DNA of 64,000 bases from Varunaivibrio sulfuroxidans (GTDB lineage: Bacteria > Pseudomonadota > Alphaproteobacteria > Rhodospirillales > Magnetovibrionaceae), in contig NZ_CP119676.1 in the NCBI RefSeq assembly GCF_029318635.1, positions 1,425,001-1,489,000 of the forward strand, read 5' to 3'. The notes under the pieces are model-generated. The model searched no databases. It was not told the DNA's origin and was given only the letters and a program-made list of their open reading frames with translations. Positions 1 to 9,300 of this stretch are shown in pieces. The position numbers were made by a program, and so were the translations under genes. The first letter of the stretch is position 1, and each line of letters begins with the position of its first letter.

Positions 1-562
1 TTTTCTTGGTGTTGCCGTCAATTAGGGCGACTTCCCCGGCGTCGCGCAAAGTCACCGAGAACAGGTTCGAAAGATCCAGATCGTTCATCTTTTTGGTCGG
101 ACGCTTCGACGGCGGCACGATTAGTTTCCAGGTCGCGCGCATTTCCTTGACGCCAAATTCGGGCGGCTGCTGCGGCTCAAGCATCAAATAGCGCGCCATC
201 AAGTCGATCTGAGCGGGACTCAGTTCGCCGGAGGTGCCCCAGTTGGGCATCCCCGCGGCCGAGCCGTAGGTAATGAAATCCTTGAGTTCTTGAAGGCCCC
301 GCTTGCGCGTGAAGCTGGTCGGCAGCGGCACGCCCGTGGCGCCCTTGCGCAGCACGCCGTGGCAACCCGCGCAACGTTGGAAATAAATCTTGTTGGCCTC
401 GGCGTGTTCGGCGTCGGTTAACTTCGGAACCTCGAACGCCTTGGCGGCGTCGTCCTTTTTGGCGGCATCGGCCGCCCCGGCCGGCCCCGCCAGGGCGAAG
501 GACGACAGCACGCCAATCGTCAGCGCGCCGACAATGGTTGAACGTATTGGTTTCGTGAACAT
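1..562 (-). CDS. nirS: Cytochrome cd1 nitrite reductase NirS, 5' part only
   Basis: The gene runs off the left edge, so only the first 187 codons are present. NirS is the periplasmic nitrite reductase that makes NO in denitrification. Visible are a signal peptide (about residues 1-31), the haem c motif CAGCH at 64-68, and the segments YGSAAGMPNWGTSGELS and NLFSVTLRDAGEVALIDG, which are typical of the NirS c domain and the start of the d1 propeller. The ATG at 562 follows GGAGGG six bases upstream. A perfect FNR/Dnr box lies about 120 bp upstream, and a Crp/Fnr-type regulator gene precedes it on the same strand. The identification is firm; the d1 domain cannot be checked. Confidence 0.93.
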   Translation of the reverse strand, partial: MFTKPIRSTIVGALTIGVLSSFALAGPAGAADAAKKDDAAKAFEVPKLTDAEHAEANKIYFQRCAGCHGVLRKGATGVPLPTSFTRKRGLQELKDFITYGSAAGMPNWGTSGELSPAQIDLMARYLMLEPQQPPEFGVKEMRATWKLIVPPSKRPTKKMNDLDLSNLFSVTLRDAGEVALIDGNTKK

Positions 563-677
563 TATTCCCTCCGATGATGGAGACGTCCGTGTTTCCCCAT
601 AGAAAAAGACGCCCCCAGTATGCGTGAATATGGTCTGCATATTGGCAAGACCCTACCGGAAGGAAGAACGGTCTGCT

Positions 678-691
678 TTGATAATAATCAA
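678..691. promoter_or_regulatory. FNR/Dnr-type operator upstream of nirS
   Basis: TTGATAATAATCAA is a perfect TTGAT-N4-ATCAA palindrome. It lies between the regulator gene (ending at 820) and nirS (starting at 562), in the position expected for anaerobic or NO-dependent activation of nirS. Binding by the neighbouring regulator is inferred. Confidence 0.85.
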
Positions 692-730
692 GAACGACTC
701 GTATTCTTGATTTCTTTATCGCAAGTCGAA

Positions 731-770
731 ATTACGCCGCGGAGACCCCAATTACGCCGCGGAGACCCCA
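731..770. repeat. Perfect tandem duplication of a 20-bp unit
   Basis: The 20-bp unit beginning attacgccgcgg occurs twice head to tail (731-750 and 751-770) between the regulator stop codon and the FNR box. No function is evident; it looks like a recent slippage or duplication event. Confidence 0.9.
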
Positions 771-819
771 ATTTTCCCTTTCCCGTCCGAAAAGGTCCGC
801 GGCGCGGAACAATCGGAGA

Positions 820-1548
820 TCAAGACGGTCGGCGAGCCTCGGCGTGATAGGTCTCGATCGTATTGTCGTCAAGCATGTATTCGCAATACCGCTGCAACGC
901 CACGCGGTCCTTGATCACCACTTTGGTGCCGTTGCTCGCAATTCCAATTTCACGCAACTTGGCGAACGCACGCGAAAGAGTCTCGGGCTTCATCCCCAGG
1001 CGTCCCGCCACCAGCATTTTGTCGTAGGGCAGGTGTAGGACCTCGGAATCGGCGTCGGAACGGCTCAACCTGAGGAGGAATTCGCCAAGGCGTTGCGACG
1101 ACGTCTTCACCGACAATTGTTCGATCGCCAAAACGTGCGCGCGCAAACGCCGGGACATCGACGCCAGCATGTGCATCGCCAAGGCGTTATCGTTCTCGAT
1201 CTCGCGCACAAAAGGCGCGGCGGGGACCGCAAGAAACCGCACATTGCTCACCGTTTCGGCGCTGACCGGATAGACGCTGCTTTCGAAAATCGCCGCCTCG
1301 GCGAAGGATTCCCCACTGGTCAACACTTCGATAACCGCCTCATCGCCACCGGAGGTCTGGCGGTACAACTTGATCCAACCGCTCAAGACGGCATAAAAAT
1401 GGCTCGCCGGTTCGCCTTGTAGGAACAAAACCGTCCCGCACCTTTCCTCATGCAGCGCAGCGTCACGGAGCAAATCCTCCAAGCGGACGGGAGGGATGCT
1501 CGAAAACAAAGGCACTTGACGAAGCAGGGATAAGTGAGCGGCATTCAT
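820..1548 (-). CDS. Crp/Fnr-family transcriptional regulator, Dnr/Nnr-like
   Basis: This 242-residue protein has an N-terminal cyclic-nucleotide-binding-type beta barrel (about 15-135), a dimerisation helix (about 140-165) and a C-terminal winged helix (about 185-225). The recognition helix contains ETLSR, the E-x-x-SR signature of proteins that read TTGAT half sites. There is no N-terminal cysteine cluster like that of the iron-sulfur Fnr proteins, so an NO or redox sensor of the Dnr/NnrR kind is more likely than a direct oxygen sensor. It sits just upstream of nirS on the same strand with a perfect FNR box between them. The ATG is preceded by AGGAG. The exact subfamily is uncertain. Confidence 0.85.
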   Translation of the reverse strand: MNAAHLSLLRQVPLFSSIPPVRLEDLLRDAALHEERCGTVLFLQGEPASHFYAVLSGWIKLYRQTSGGDEAVIEVLTSGESFAEAAIFESSVYPVSAETVSNVRFLAVPAAPFVREIENDNALAMHMLASMSRRLRAHVLAIEQLSVKTSSQRLGEFLLRLSRSDADSEVLHLPYDKMLVAGRLGMKPETLSRAFAKLREIGIASNGTKVVIKDRVALQRYCEYMLDDNTIETYHAEARRPS

Positions 1549-2028
1549 CGGGAATTTCTCCTAAACGGATCGCGTCCTTCTCGTTTTACGCGTTCACCCC
1601 GACAAGAGCAATGGCCGTCACACGGCCAGGGAAAAATGGCCGTCACACGGCCAGGGGGAAATGGCCGTCACACGGCCAGGGGGAAATGGCCGTCACGCGA
1701 CGGGCGGAAACCGCCTTTCGCACGACCCAAATCCAAAACCCCGCCCCAGTCCGGAAAAACAAAAAATGATCATTTGATCAATAGGTTATCTGAAAAACCT
1801 TCACCCGATTTTCTTTCCCTAATTGAAATTGTGGGCTAACATCCACTACGTGTGCGAACGCCATCAATTCAGGGTGGGCGAACCATATTCCGCCCGTCTT
1901 CGCGTACGAATGAGAGCGGGCGAAATGACATAAGGGTTCCACACAAAAGTTTCCTGAGAGCGCATCGCGGATTTCAGGGCTTAGGCTGATTTTAGTATTT
2001 TAGTGTTTATTGTTGGAGCGTAATTACA
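1549..2028. other. 480-bp intergenic region with tandem hairpin repeats
   Basis: This divergent region separates the Crp/Fnr-type regulator (minus) from a cytochrome c gene (plus). It holds a tandem array of palindromic 25-bp units (1611-1700) and a TGATCA-TT-TGATCA element at 1767-1780. No supported coding sequence is present. The right half is AT-richer and should contain the cytochrome c promoter. Confidence 0.7.
1611..1700. repeat. Tandem 25-bp palindromic repeat array
   Basis: Units start at 1611, 1636, 1661 and 1686, an exact 25-bp period with a partial, diverged last copy. Each full unit carries the inverted repeat TGGCCGT-CAC-ACGGCCA and can form a small hairpin. It is not a CRISPR array: the unit and period are too short and there are no unique spacers. 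Confidence 0.9.
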
Positions 2029-2394
2029 ATGACAAAACGAACGATCTTTTCGCTCGTCATCGCAGCCGCCTTTATGACGAACGCCGCCATCGCAGCCGCC
2101 GACACCGGCGAGGGCGAGAAACTCTTCAAAAAAAAATGCGGCTCATGTCATAAAATGGATAAAAACGTCGTTGGCCCAAAGCTCAAAGGCGTTGTCGGGC
2201 GCAAGGCCGGCAGCACTGATTTTCCCAATTACAAAGCCTTAAAAGATGCGGATTTCGTCTGGGACGAAGAGAAATTAAGCGCCTGGATCGCCAACCCGAA
2301 AAAATTCATCGGCAAGAGAACCGCCATGGTCGGAAAGGTGAGAAGCGCCGAGGATCGTAAAGCGATTATCGCCTACTTAAAGTCCTTCCAGTAG
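2029..2394 (+). CDS. Small periplasmic class I cytochrome c
   Basis: This 121-residue protein has a cleavable signal peptide (about 1-24), one haem motif CGSCH (37-41) and a likely distal methionine ligand, Met100, in KRTAMVGKV. It matches mitochondrial-type or c2-like electron carriers that link the bc1 complex to terminal reductases. The NirS and regulator genes nearby make a role in nitrite reduction possible, but that is inference. The ATG has GGAG upstream. Confidence 0.88.
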   Translation: MTKRTIFSLVIAAAFMTNAAIAAADTGEGEKLFKKKCGSCHKMDKNVVGPKLKGVVGRKAGSTDFPNYKALKDADFVWDEEKLSAWIANPKKFIGKRTAMVGKVRSAEDRKAIIAYLKSFQ

Positions 2395-2508
2395 GCTCCG
2401 CCCGTCCACGCGGCCCCCTTTTAAAGACTGTCACGCCACCGAGGCGTTCTCGCGACAAAGCGAGACGAAGGGGGTCGCGGGACGGGGTCGCCGGGACGGG
2501 AAGGCGAG

Positions 2509-2574
2509 GCCTGACGCGGGGCGGCGCGCGGCGCGCATCGCGACGCCAGCCCCGAGCCGGCTCCCGCGTCAGGC
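2509..2574. repeat. 12-bp perfect inverted repeat between convergent genes
   Basis: GCCTGACGCGGG (2509-2520) is repeated inverted at 2563-2574 around a GC-rich 42-nt loop. It lies between the convergent cytochrome c and tsaD genes and could stop transcription from either side, although no clear U tract follows. Short direct repeats lie at about 2586-2645. Confidence 0.6.
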
Positions 2575-2650
2575 AAAAATCTCGCCATGGGCCTGCCTCA
2601 TGGGCCTACCTCATGGATATGCCCGCCCAGCGATATGCCCGCCCGGCGGA

Positions 2651-3658
2651 TCAGTCGCTGATGTTCGGCACCGCGCGAAGGTCTAAAGTGTCACGCCGAC
2701 CCGCCGCGTAATAATAGGACGCCAAACATCCCACCATGGCCGCATTGTCGGTACACAACGCCGCGCGGGGATGAATCAGACGCAGGTCGGTCTGCGCCGC
2801 CGCATCGGCGAAGCGCCGGCGCAATCGTCTGCTGGCGGCGAGCCCACCGCTGACCGTGATCGTACCGACGCCATAACGATCCGCCGCACGCAAGGTTTTC
2901 GCCACCAAGACATCACAGACGCTTTCAAAAAAGGCCGCCAGAACCGGCTCCTTGGCGATGTTCCCTTCGGGGCTGAAATGCGCATCGTGAAACCGTTTCA
3001 TCGCCGTTTTCAGGCCGCTGAAGGAAAAATCCAAATTATCCTGGTTCAGCAGCGGGCGAGGAAAGTCGTAATCACCGGCGGCGGTCACCATGGCGATATC
3101 GTCGATCGCCTTGCCGCCGGGCATGGGCAATCCGAAAATACGCGCCACCTTATCGGCGCATTCGCCTGCGGCGTCATCGACGCTGCGTCCGACGACCGTC
3201 CAATCCCCATGTCCCCGCTGATGGATCAATAACGTGTGTCCCCCGGCGACCACCAGATTGATTAACGGGAAGGTCACGTCGTCGTGCTCGATCATGCCGG
3301 CGTAGGGATGGGCCTCGATATGATTGATCCCGATCAGCGGTATATCCAGGGCGTAGGACAGGGATTTGGCCACCGACAGGCCGACCAGGATGGCCCCCAA
3401 AAGACCCGGCCGGTTCGACGCCGCGACCCAGTCCAGGTCCCGGTATGACAGCTCCGCCTCGGCCAGGGCGCGGTCGATCAGCGGGTGGATCACCTCCAGG
3501 TGGCGGCGCGAAGCGCGCTCGGGAACGACGCCGCCGAACGCCTTGTGGTCTTCAAATTGGCTGATCGTCAGGTTCGCCAGAACAGTGTTGGCCCCACGCA
3601 CGATGGCCACGGAGGTGTCGTCGAAGGTGGTGTCGATCGCCAAGCCTAGGGCTGCCAT
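2651..3658 (-). CDS. tsaD: tRNA threonylcarbamoyladenosine transferase TsaD
   Basis: TsaD transfers the threonylcarbamoyl group to A37 of ANN-decoding tRNAs. At 335 residues it is the usual family length. The metal-binding HIEAH motif is at 113-117, the N-terminal ASKHA segment reads LAIDTTFDDTSVAIV, and the C-terminal glycine-rich SGGLAASRRLR is present. The open frame extends upstream, but the ATG at 3658 gives the family N-terminus and a 13-bp overlap with tsaB. It is the last gene of a tsaE-tsaB-tsaD operon that holds three of the four bacterial t6A enzymes. Confidence 0.96.
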   Translation of the reverse strand: MAALGLAIDTTFDDTSVAIVRGANTVLANLTISQFEDHKAFGGVVPERASRRHLEVIHPLIDRALAEAELSYRDLDWVAASNRPGLLGAILVGLSVAKSLSYALDIPLIGINHIEAHPYAGMIEHDDVTFPLINLVVAGGHTLLIHQRGHGDWTVVGRSVDDAAGECADKVARIFGLPMPGGKAIDDIAMVTAAGDYDFPRPLLNQDNLDFSFSGLKTAMKRFHDAHFSPEGNIAKEPVLAAFFESVCDVLVAKTLRAADRYGVGTITVSGGLAASRRLRRRFADAAAQTDLRLIHPRAALCTDNAAMVGCLASYYYAAGRRDTLDLRAVPNISD

Positions 3659-4326
3659 CTGCGCGTCGTCTCCGGTTTGATATACAAAGGGGTGGGCAAG
3701 GTCGAACCGCCACCATCCGCCCCGGACGTCCGGCGGGCGTGGGCGACGCGCGCCAGAGACGCGAAGGCGTCCTTGCCGTCGATCAGCGTCAGCGCCGAGA
3801 GACGGTTCAACGTCTCGAAAGCGAGGGTGTTGCGCATCTGCGGGGCGCGAAAAATCACGGGGACCCCGGCGCCGATCGCGGCGAAATCGTCGAAAGGCCG
3901 CACATCGATCTCGCCCTGGGGCGACGCCACGCCATCGCGCCGGGCGAACTTTTGCCAGAATACCTCGTCGCGCACGCAATTGAGGGCGCAAAAAAACGTC
4001 GCCCCCTCTTCCTCCGGACCGAGCGCCGAAAGGACGTCCAGCACCCCGATCCCAAGAACCGGAATGGCGCGCACCCGGGCCAGGGTATTGGCGATGGCGA
4101 GGCCGATGCGGGTGCCGACGAAAGACCCCGGACCGATGCTTACGGCGATCCGCTCGACCTTATCCAAGTCGGCGTTCCCCCGCGCCATCAACGCCTTGAG
4201 CGCGGGAAAAATTTCCGTATCGAGGGCGCGCCCGGCCGTTCCGCTGACGGTATTTTCAAGCGCGCCTTCCCGGCTTAATCCCAAAAAATATCGGGCGTCG
4301 GTGGTATCCAGACACAATGTCAGCAT
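3646..4326 (-). CDS. tsaB: t6A complex protein TsaB
   Basis: TsaB is the inactive TsaD paralogue that scaffolds the TsaD-TsaB-TsaE complex. The 226-residue protein begins MLTLCLDTTDARYFLGL and has the conserved SIGPGSFVGTRIGLAIANTLA block. The ATG at 4326 overlaps tsaE by 7 bp, and the 3' end overlaps tsaD by 13 bp, so the three genes are probably translationally coupled. Confidence 0.94.
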   Translation of the reverse strand: MLTLCLDTTDARYFLGLSREGALENTVSGTAGRALDTEIFPALKALMARGNADLDKVERIAVSIGPGSFVGTRIGLAIANTLARVRAIPVLGIGVLDVLSALGPEEEGATFFCALNCVRDEVFWQKFARRDGVASPQGEIDVRPFDDFAAIGAGVPVIFRAPQMRNTLAFETLNRLSALTLIDGKDAFASLARVAHARRTSGADGGGSTLPTPLYIKPETTRRWQP

Positions 4327-4868
4327 GGCGCGTGCGCGCCCTTGTCCGAACCCGGCGCAAGGACGGTGAGGCCCCGCACCTCGGCCAACGCCCCAAGAGC
4401 GGAGAACAGCGCGCCATAGCTTTCCCCCCGCGCGGAAACGGTGACACGGCGGGCCGCCGTGTCGCCATCGACGTTTCCCAGTGAAATTTCCAGGGTATCC
4501 ACCCCTTTCAGGAAATTCAGCGCCACATCGGGCCATTCGATAAAGGTCGGACCGTCGGGGTTGAGCCAATCGCCATCGTCCAAATTGTACAGATCGTCCG
4601 GACTTTCCAGGCGGTAGAAATCGACATGACAGACAACAACGTCGCCCTCGTACCAATTGGCGATAGTGTAGGTCGGCGAGGTGACCGCCTGGGGGGCTAT
4701 GGCGTACTGTGCGCAGACCGCCTTGACCAGAGTGGTCTTACCCGCCGCCAAATCCCCACGGAGCAAGCACACCGCGCCGGACGGCAAACACCGCGCCAGG
4801 CAAGCCCCCATGGCTCGGGTATCCTCCAGCGATTTTAACACGGCTGCAAACGTCATCATCCGGCGCAT
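4320..4868 (-). CDS. tsaE: t6A complex ATPase TsaE
   Basis: TsaE is the ATPase that resets the t6A complex. The protein has a P-loop GDLAAGKTT at about 38-46 and the family block TSPTYTIANWYE, followed by HVDFYRL. At 182 residues it is slightly longer than many homologues. The start may be the ATG at 4868 or the one three codons downstream. It is first in the operon and overlaps tsaB by 7 bp. Confidence 0.93.
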   Translation of the reverse strand: MRRMMTFAAVLKSLEDTRAMGACLARCLPSGAVCLLRGDLAAGKTTLVKAVCAQYAIAPQAVTSPTYTIANWYEGDVVVCHVDFYRLESPDDLYNLDDGDWLNPDGPTFIEWPDVALNFLKGVDTLEISLGNVDGDTAARRVTVSARGESYGALFSALGALAEVRGLTVLAPGSDKGAHAPC

Positions 4869-5029
4869 CCAAATCCCAACGCCTCCCCCAAACCCTTTTA
4901 AATGAGGAGGCGAGCGCCGTTATCGTCTCCTGGCGCATATAATTCAAGGTTCTTTCGCACCACGAAACGCCAACGAAAGGCGCGCGGCTCGCATCGAAGT
5001 GAAAAAATCTCCTCTTGCGGAGACGCAGC

Positions 5030-5053
5030 GCATATTATGATTAAATAATATGC
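5030..5053. repeat. AT-rich inverted repeat
   Basis: GCATATTAT (5030-5038) pairs with ATAATATGC (5045-5053) around a 6-nt loop. The dyad lies in the tsaE/globin spacer and could be an operator or a weak bidirectional terminator. Confidence 0.6.
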
Positions 5054-5325
5054 AAGATATTATTATTTTAGTATACTGCGCAATAATTAATCAGAAAAAT
5101 ACAAACGACGATGAACGCCACCGTGCGCCCCACGCTAAGACCGGACGATCCCCCTCTTCCCGGAATAGGTCCTGACCCTCGTCAAACGAAGTAAAAATAT
5201 CAGTTTTCCGACATTCGTCCCCTTACAAAGAGGCGTACGGTGGCGGCGTGCTTTCGACCCGGTCTCTGGCATGTTTTTTGCGGAAACTATGCCGATCTTG
5301 TTTAACGCCACTCCGGTCGCACCTA

Positions 5326-5347
5326 ACATCCGTGCCTTCCCGGATGT
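5326..5347. promoter_or_regulatory. Inverted repeat upstream of the globin gene
   Basis: ACATCCG (5326-5332) and CGGATGT (5341-5347) form a dyad 55-77 bp before the globin start. It could be an operator or a 5' leader hairpin; no known regulator motif is recognised. Confidence 0.45.
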
Positions 5348-5402
5348 GTCTTCCCGAACCGGAATTTATTTCTATGGATATTTTCAAATACAGGAGAACC
5401 CC

Positions 5403-5819
5403 ATGACCCCCGCACAAATTTCCCACGTCCAAAGCAGTTTCGCCAGCGTCGCTCCGATCAGCGATCAAGCGGCGACGCTGTTTTACGGTCGCCTGTTCGA
5501 AATCGCCCCCGAGGTCAAGCCGCTGTTCAAAGGCGACATGCGCGAACAGGGCGCAAAATTGATGAAAACCCTAGCCATGGTGGTTGGCGGACTGAATCGT
5601 TTGGAGACAATTCTACCCGCCGTCGAGGCGTTGGCCATACGCCATGTCGCCTACGGCGTTGAAGACCGCCACTACGACGCCGTGGGCAGCGCCTTGTTGT
5701 GGACCTTGGAGCAAGGGTTGGGCGACGCCTTCACCCCCGAGACTCGCGAGGCGTGGAGCATCGCCTACACGACCCTAGCGGACGCCATGATCTCGGCCTC
5801 GGCGAAGGTCTCCGCCTAG
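5403..5819 (+). CDS. Single-domain haemoglobin (flavohaemoglobin-type globin)
   Basis: This 138-residue protein aligns with Vitreoscilla-type single-domain globins and the globin half of Hmp. Visible are LFYGRLFEIAPEVKPLFKGD with Tyr28 (B10) and Phe42 (CD1), and the proximal histidine His81 in AIRHVAYGV. No FAD/NAD reductase domain follows. Such globins bind O2 or NO and often protect against nitrosative stress, which would suit a bacterium carrying nirS. An upstream in-frame ATG exists at 5271, but the ATG at 5403 has AGGAG and the family N-terminus. The 3' end overlaps the convergent gene by 4 bp. Confidence 0.92.
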   Translation: MTPAQISHVQSSFASVAPISDQAATLFYGRLFEIAPEVKPLFKGDMREQGAKLMKTLAMVVGGLNRLETILPAVEALAIRHVAYGVEDRHYDAVGSALLWTLEQGLGDAFTPETREAWSIAYTTLADAMISASAKVSA

Positions 5820-6226
5820 CGCCCCGGCAACGCCAGAATCAATTCGCGCCCACCATAGCCGTCGCGCTTATCATGGGCGCGGATGCGCACCCGGTGCATC
5901 GCGGGCGGAATGCGAAGGCTGCCCAACGCGCGGGTGAACGGCTGTTCGTCGTCATGAGGATGGAGAAGGACGCGAGTCCCCAGGACCGCCCCCGCTGGAG
6001 AGAGAATTTCGAAGCGATCGGCGTAATGCCCCCAGCCCTGATCGTCGTGGCGCACGGTGACATCGAAACGGTAGCGCCCCCCACCCAGGGGCGTCGCGCG
6101 GGCGGCCACCACGTCGGCCTTGCCGGCGAAGGCGGGCGGCGTTTGCAGGCCGACGACCGCGAGTGCGAGAAACGCCCCCACCCCGATTACGATCCGTCGT
6201 TTGGCCTTCGGTTTCAATTCAAGCAT
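5816..6226 (-). CDS. Exported or anchored protein of unknown function
   Basis: This 136-residue protein has a basic N-terminus and one hydrophobic segment (about 11-34), which is either a signal peptide ending near AFA or a membrane anchor. The rest is a compact beta-rich domain with RYRFDVTVRHDDQGWGHYADRF, LLHPHDDEQPFTR and several histidines. I do not recognise a characterised family. The gene stands alone, convergent with the globin gene. Confidence 0.6.
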   Translation of the reverse strand: MLELKPKAKRRIVIGVGAFLALAVVGLQTPPAFAGKADVVAARATPLGGGRYRFDVTVRHDDQGWGHYADRFEILSPAGAVLGTRVLLHPHDDEQPFTRALGSLRIPPAMHRVRIRAHDKRDGYGGRELILALPGR

Positions 6227-6310
6227 GCGGGCGCAATCCTCCTGCGATCACTTCGCCACGACCAACGTACCCCACCCGTTCGCGGCTGAGGATCACAAGC
6301 GCGTGAACGC

Positions 6311-9300
6311 TTATTTCTTGCGGATAAAGGCCTGCATTTCGCCACTCCCCATGGGCTTGGCGATAAAGTAGCCCTGTACCTTATCGCACCCGTAAGCCAA
6401 CAGGAGATCCCAAACCGCGCGATCCTCGACCCCTTCGGCAATGGTTTTCAAGCCCAGATTATGCGCCAAATCGATCGTCGAACGGACAATCGTCGCATCG
6501 TCGGCGTTGTGGGCCATGTTGCGCACGAAACTCATGTCGATCTTCAACGCATCGGCGGGCAAGGCCTTGAGATAGGCGAGAGACGAATATCCCGTGCCAA
6601 AATCGTCGATGGCGATGGAAAAGCCCATCGCACTCAAGCGCAACAACATATCCCGGGACAGTTCGGGGTGACTCATAATCGCGCTTTCAGTGACTTCCAG
6701 ATCGATCCATTCGGGCGCGATCCCCGCCCTGCGAACCAACCCCATGATGTAATCGGGCAATCCGTCATCAAGTAAATTGCGCGCGGAAAGGTTAACGGCC
6801 ACGCGAGTCGGCGCGCCATCGTCGGCCCACGCCTTGGCCTGCGTCACGGCTTCTTTCAAGACCCAATGGGTCAGCTCGCCGATCATCCCGGTTTGTTCGG
6901 CCAGACCGATGAACTCATCGGGCATGATCCAGCCTTCGCGCGGGTTGTTCCAGCGGATCAAGGCCTCGACACTGTCGATCACGCCGTCGGACATATTCGC
7001 CTTGGGTTGATAATGAAGAACGAATTCGTTCGCCGCCAGCGCCGAGCGCAGTTCGCTCAACAACATAAAGCGCCGTAGACTGAACGGATCCTCCTCGGCG
7101 CGGTAGACCTTGACCTCCAAACCATCCTTTTTCGCCATGCGCATGGCGATGTCGGCATGCTGGAGCAGGGGCTCCGGGGCGTCTCCATGGTCGGGATACT
7201 GGCTGACACCGATACAAAGCGAAATGTCGAGGGTGGCGTTCCCCAAAGTCACCGGATGTTCCAAAACTCCGCGGATGCGCGCCATGATGTTTTCCAAGTC
7301 GTCCTGCACGCCGTCGGCGACAATCATCGCAAACTCGCCGCCGCCCAAACGCGCGATGGTATCAACTTCACGCATGGTCGCGCGCAAACGGTGCGCCAGT
7401 TCGGCGATCAAGGCGTCCCCGTTTTCGTGACCCAGGGTGTCGTTGACCTCTTGCATGCGATCGATGTTCATCACCAAAACCTTCAGTTGTCCGTCGCGAC
7501 GGCGGGCAATTCGTATGGCCTGGTTCAGCCTATCTTGGAGTAGCGAACGGTTCGGCAAGTCGGTCAACGGATCGTGCAAAGCCAAATGTTCAAGCTCATC
7601 GACGTGGGATTTCCGTTCGCTGATGTCTTGAACGATCGCCATATACACTGGGGGAATTTCGGCGAACGACGAATGGACCCGAAGTTCGACCGGATAAAAT
7701 GAGCCGTCCTTGCGATAATGGCGTCCCTCGAATCCGACCATTTCTCTTTTTCCCCGAACCAGGGGAGACAGCAGAAGCTCGAATTCCTCGCGGGTCATAT
7801 CCTTTTTCAGGTCGAGCGGCGTCATCTCGTGCAATTCTTCCTGAGTGTAACCGAGGTTGCTTTGCGCGCCTTCGCTGACATCGAGGAACTTTAATGTATC
7901 GACGCTAAAGACATAAATTTCATTCCACGAATGTTTTAAAATTCGCCCTAGGCGTTCCGTCAGCGCCTCGGCGCGCCGTTCTTCGGTAACATCCATCACG
8001 GTGCCGCGCAGGCGACCGACACCCCCATCCTCGTCATGGACGACGCGTCCCCTCCACTGCACGATACGCTCCTCGCCATCGGGGCGCACGATGCGGTGGC
8101 TTTCATCAAAGCCGCCCCCCGCACGCACGCCGCGCTCCCCGCGCTCCCCGCGCCCCCCGCGCCCTATGTCGGTGATGGCGAGTTCAAACCGGGCGCGGTC
8201 ATCACTATGGATCAGCCCGAGGAACCTGCGTAGGGTGATCGCCTCCTCGGTATCCTCGATGCCGAAAATTTTATAGACCGAGTCCGACCACCACAGTTCA
8301 CCCGAACGCCCATCCATATCCCAATTGCCGATTTGCGCCGCGCGCTGAGCGTCCCGCAAGCGGGCGCGTTCGCGTTTCATGGCGACGATGTGCTTACGTT
8401 GCAGATTGGCGCGGTTTTCAACCTCCTCCATGGCCTGGGATTGGGCCTTGGACAACGCCTTTTCCGTGCGCCCCAAAAAATAATAAAAGGACAACAAAAG
8501 AAGGCTTCCGATCGCCGCCCCGACGATCGCGACACCACCGATCAAGTCAACAAAATCGGTATGATGCGCGGAATATTCGTACGCCCCCGACAAACTGCCG
8601 ATAGGCCTTCCCTGAAAATCCTTCACGGTGATATTGCGGACCAAATAGCGGCGTGAGCCGATATTCTCGCTCCTGATTTGACCGTCCACCTTCGCCAACA
8701 AGGGAAAAAATCGTCGATCGTCGGGCCAATCGGCGGTTCGCACGACCATCACCGCCTTTGAATTTTCCGCCCACGCCCCGGCCCGGCCCAAGGCTTTCAT
8801 GCCGGCCTCCCATCGCGCCCGATCGAGATAGGCTTTACGCACCGTCACCGCCAATTTCAACCGCAGAACGGCGGCCATGTCGGTGATCACAGCGCCGATT
8901 TCCTGACCGATCTCGACCGCCCCCACGAGAATTTTACCGTTGAATATCGGCGTGACATGCCAAAGCGTTAGGGTATCGGACGCCCCCAGCGCCACGCCCC
9001 CGACCGAGGTCGCCGTGCGCAAGGCTTGGCCAACCAAGCCGTGATCGTCGCCCTTGGCGGCATCCACACCGACATCAAGAGCGCCGCCCGGATAGGCGAG
9101 CACATCCCCGCTCGGATCCAGAAACCTGAAATGCATGATATCGAACTCACGGGGCAGGTTGGCGAAAATGCGCTTGGCGATGGCCGTCAAGCGGCCTTTG
9201 TCGCGCGCTTCGAGTGCGGCGATCACTTCCGGGTCGCGGGCGACCCACCCGACATTGGCCTTCAGCACCTTAGTCGAATTCTCAAGCGCATGGGTGTAAT

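Larger units (their letters stand above)
4869..5402. other. 534-bp divergent intergenic region (tsaE / globin)
   Basis: This AT-rich stretch is out of character for the window. It contains inverted repeats at 5030-5053 and 5326-5347 and the pair GGCAT...ATGCC at about 5266-5292. Several short open frames have no supporting features. Promoters for tsaE (minus) and the globin gene (plus) must lie here, but I cannot place them. Confidence 0.6.

Noticed and set aside
1611..1700. Tandem repeat considered as a CRISPR array
   Set aside because: Units are contiguous with no unique spacers, and no cas genes are present.
1767..1780. TGATCA-TT-TGATCA as a second FNR box
   Set aside because: The half-site spacing does not fit TTGAT-N4-ATCAA; it is left as an unassigned dyad.
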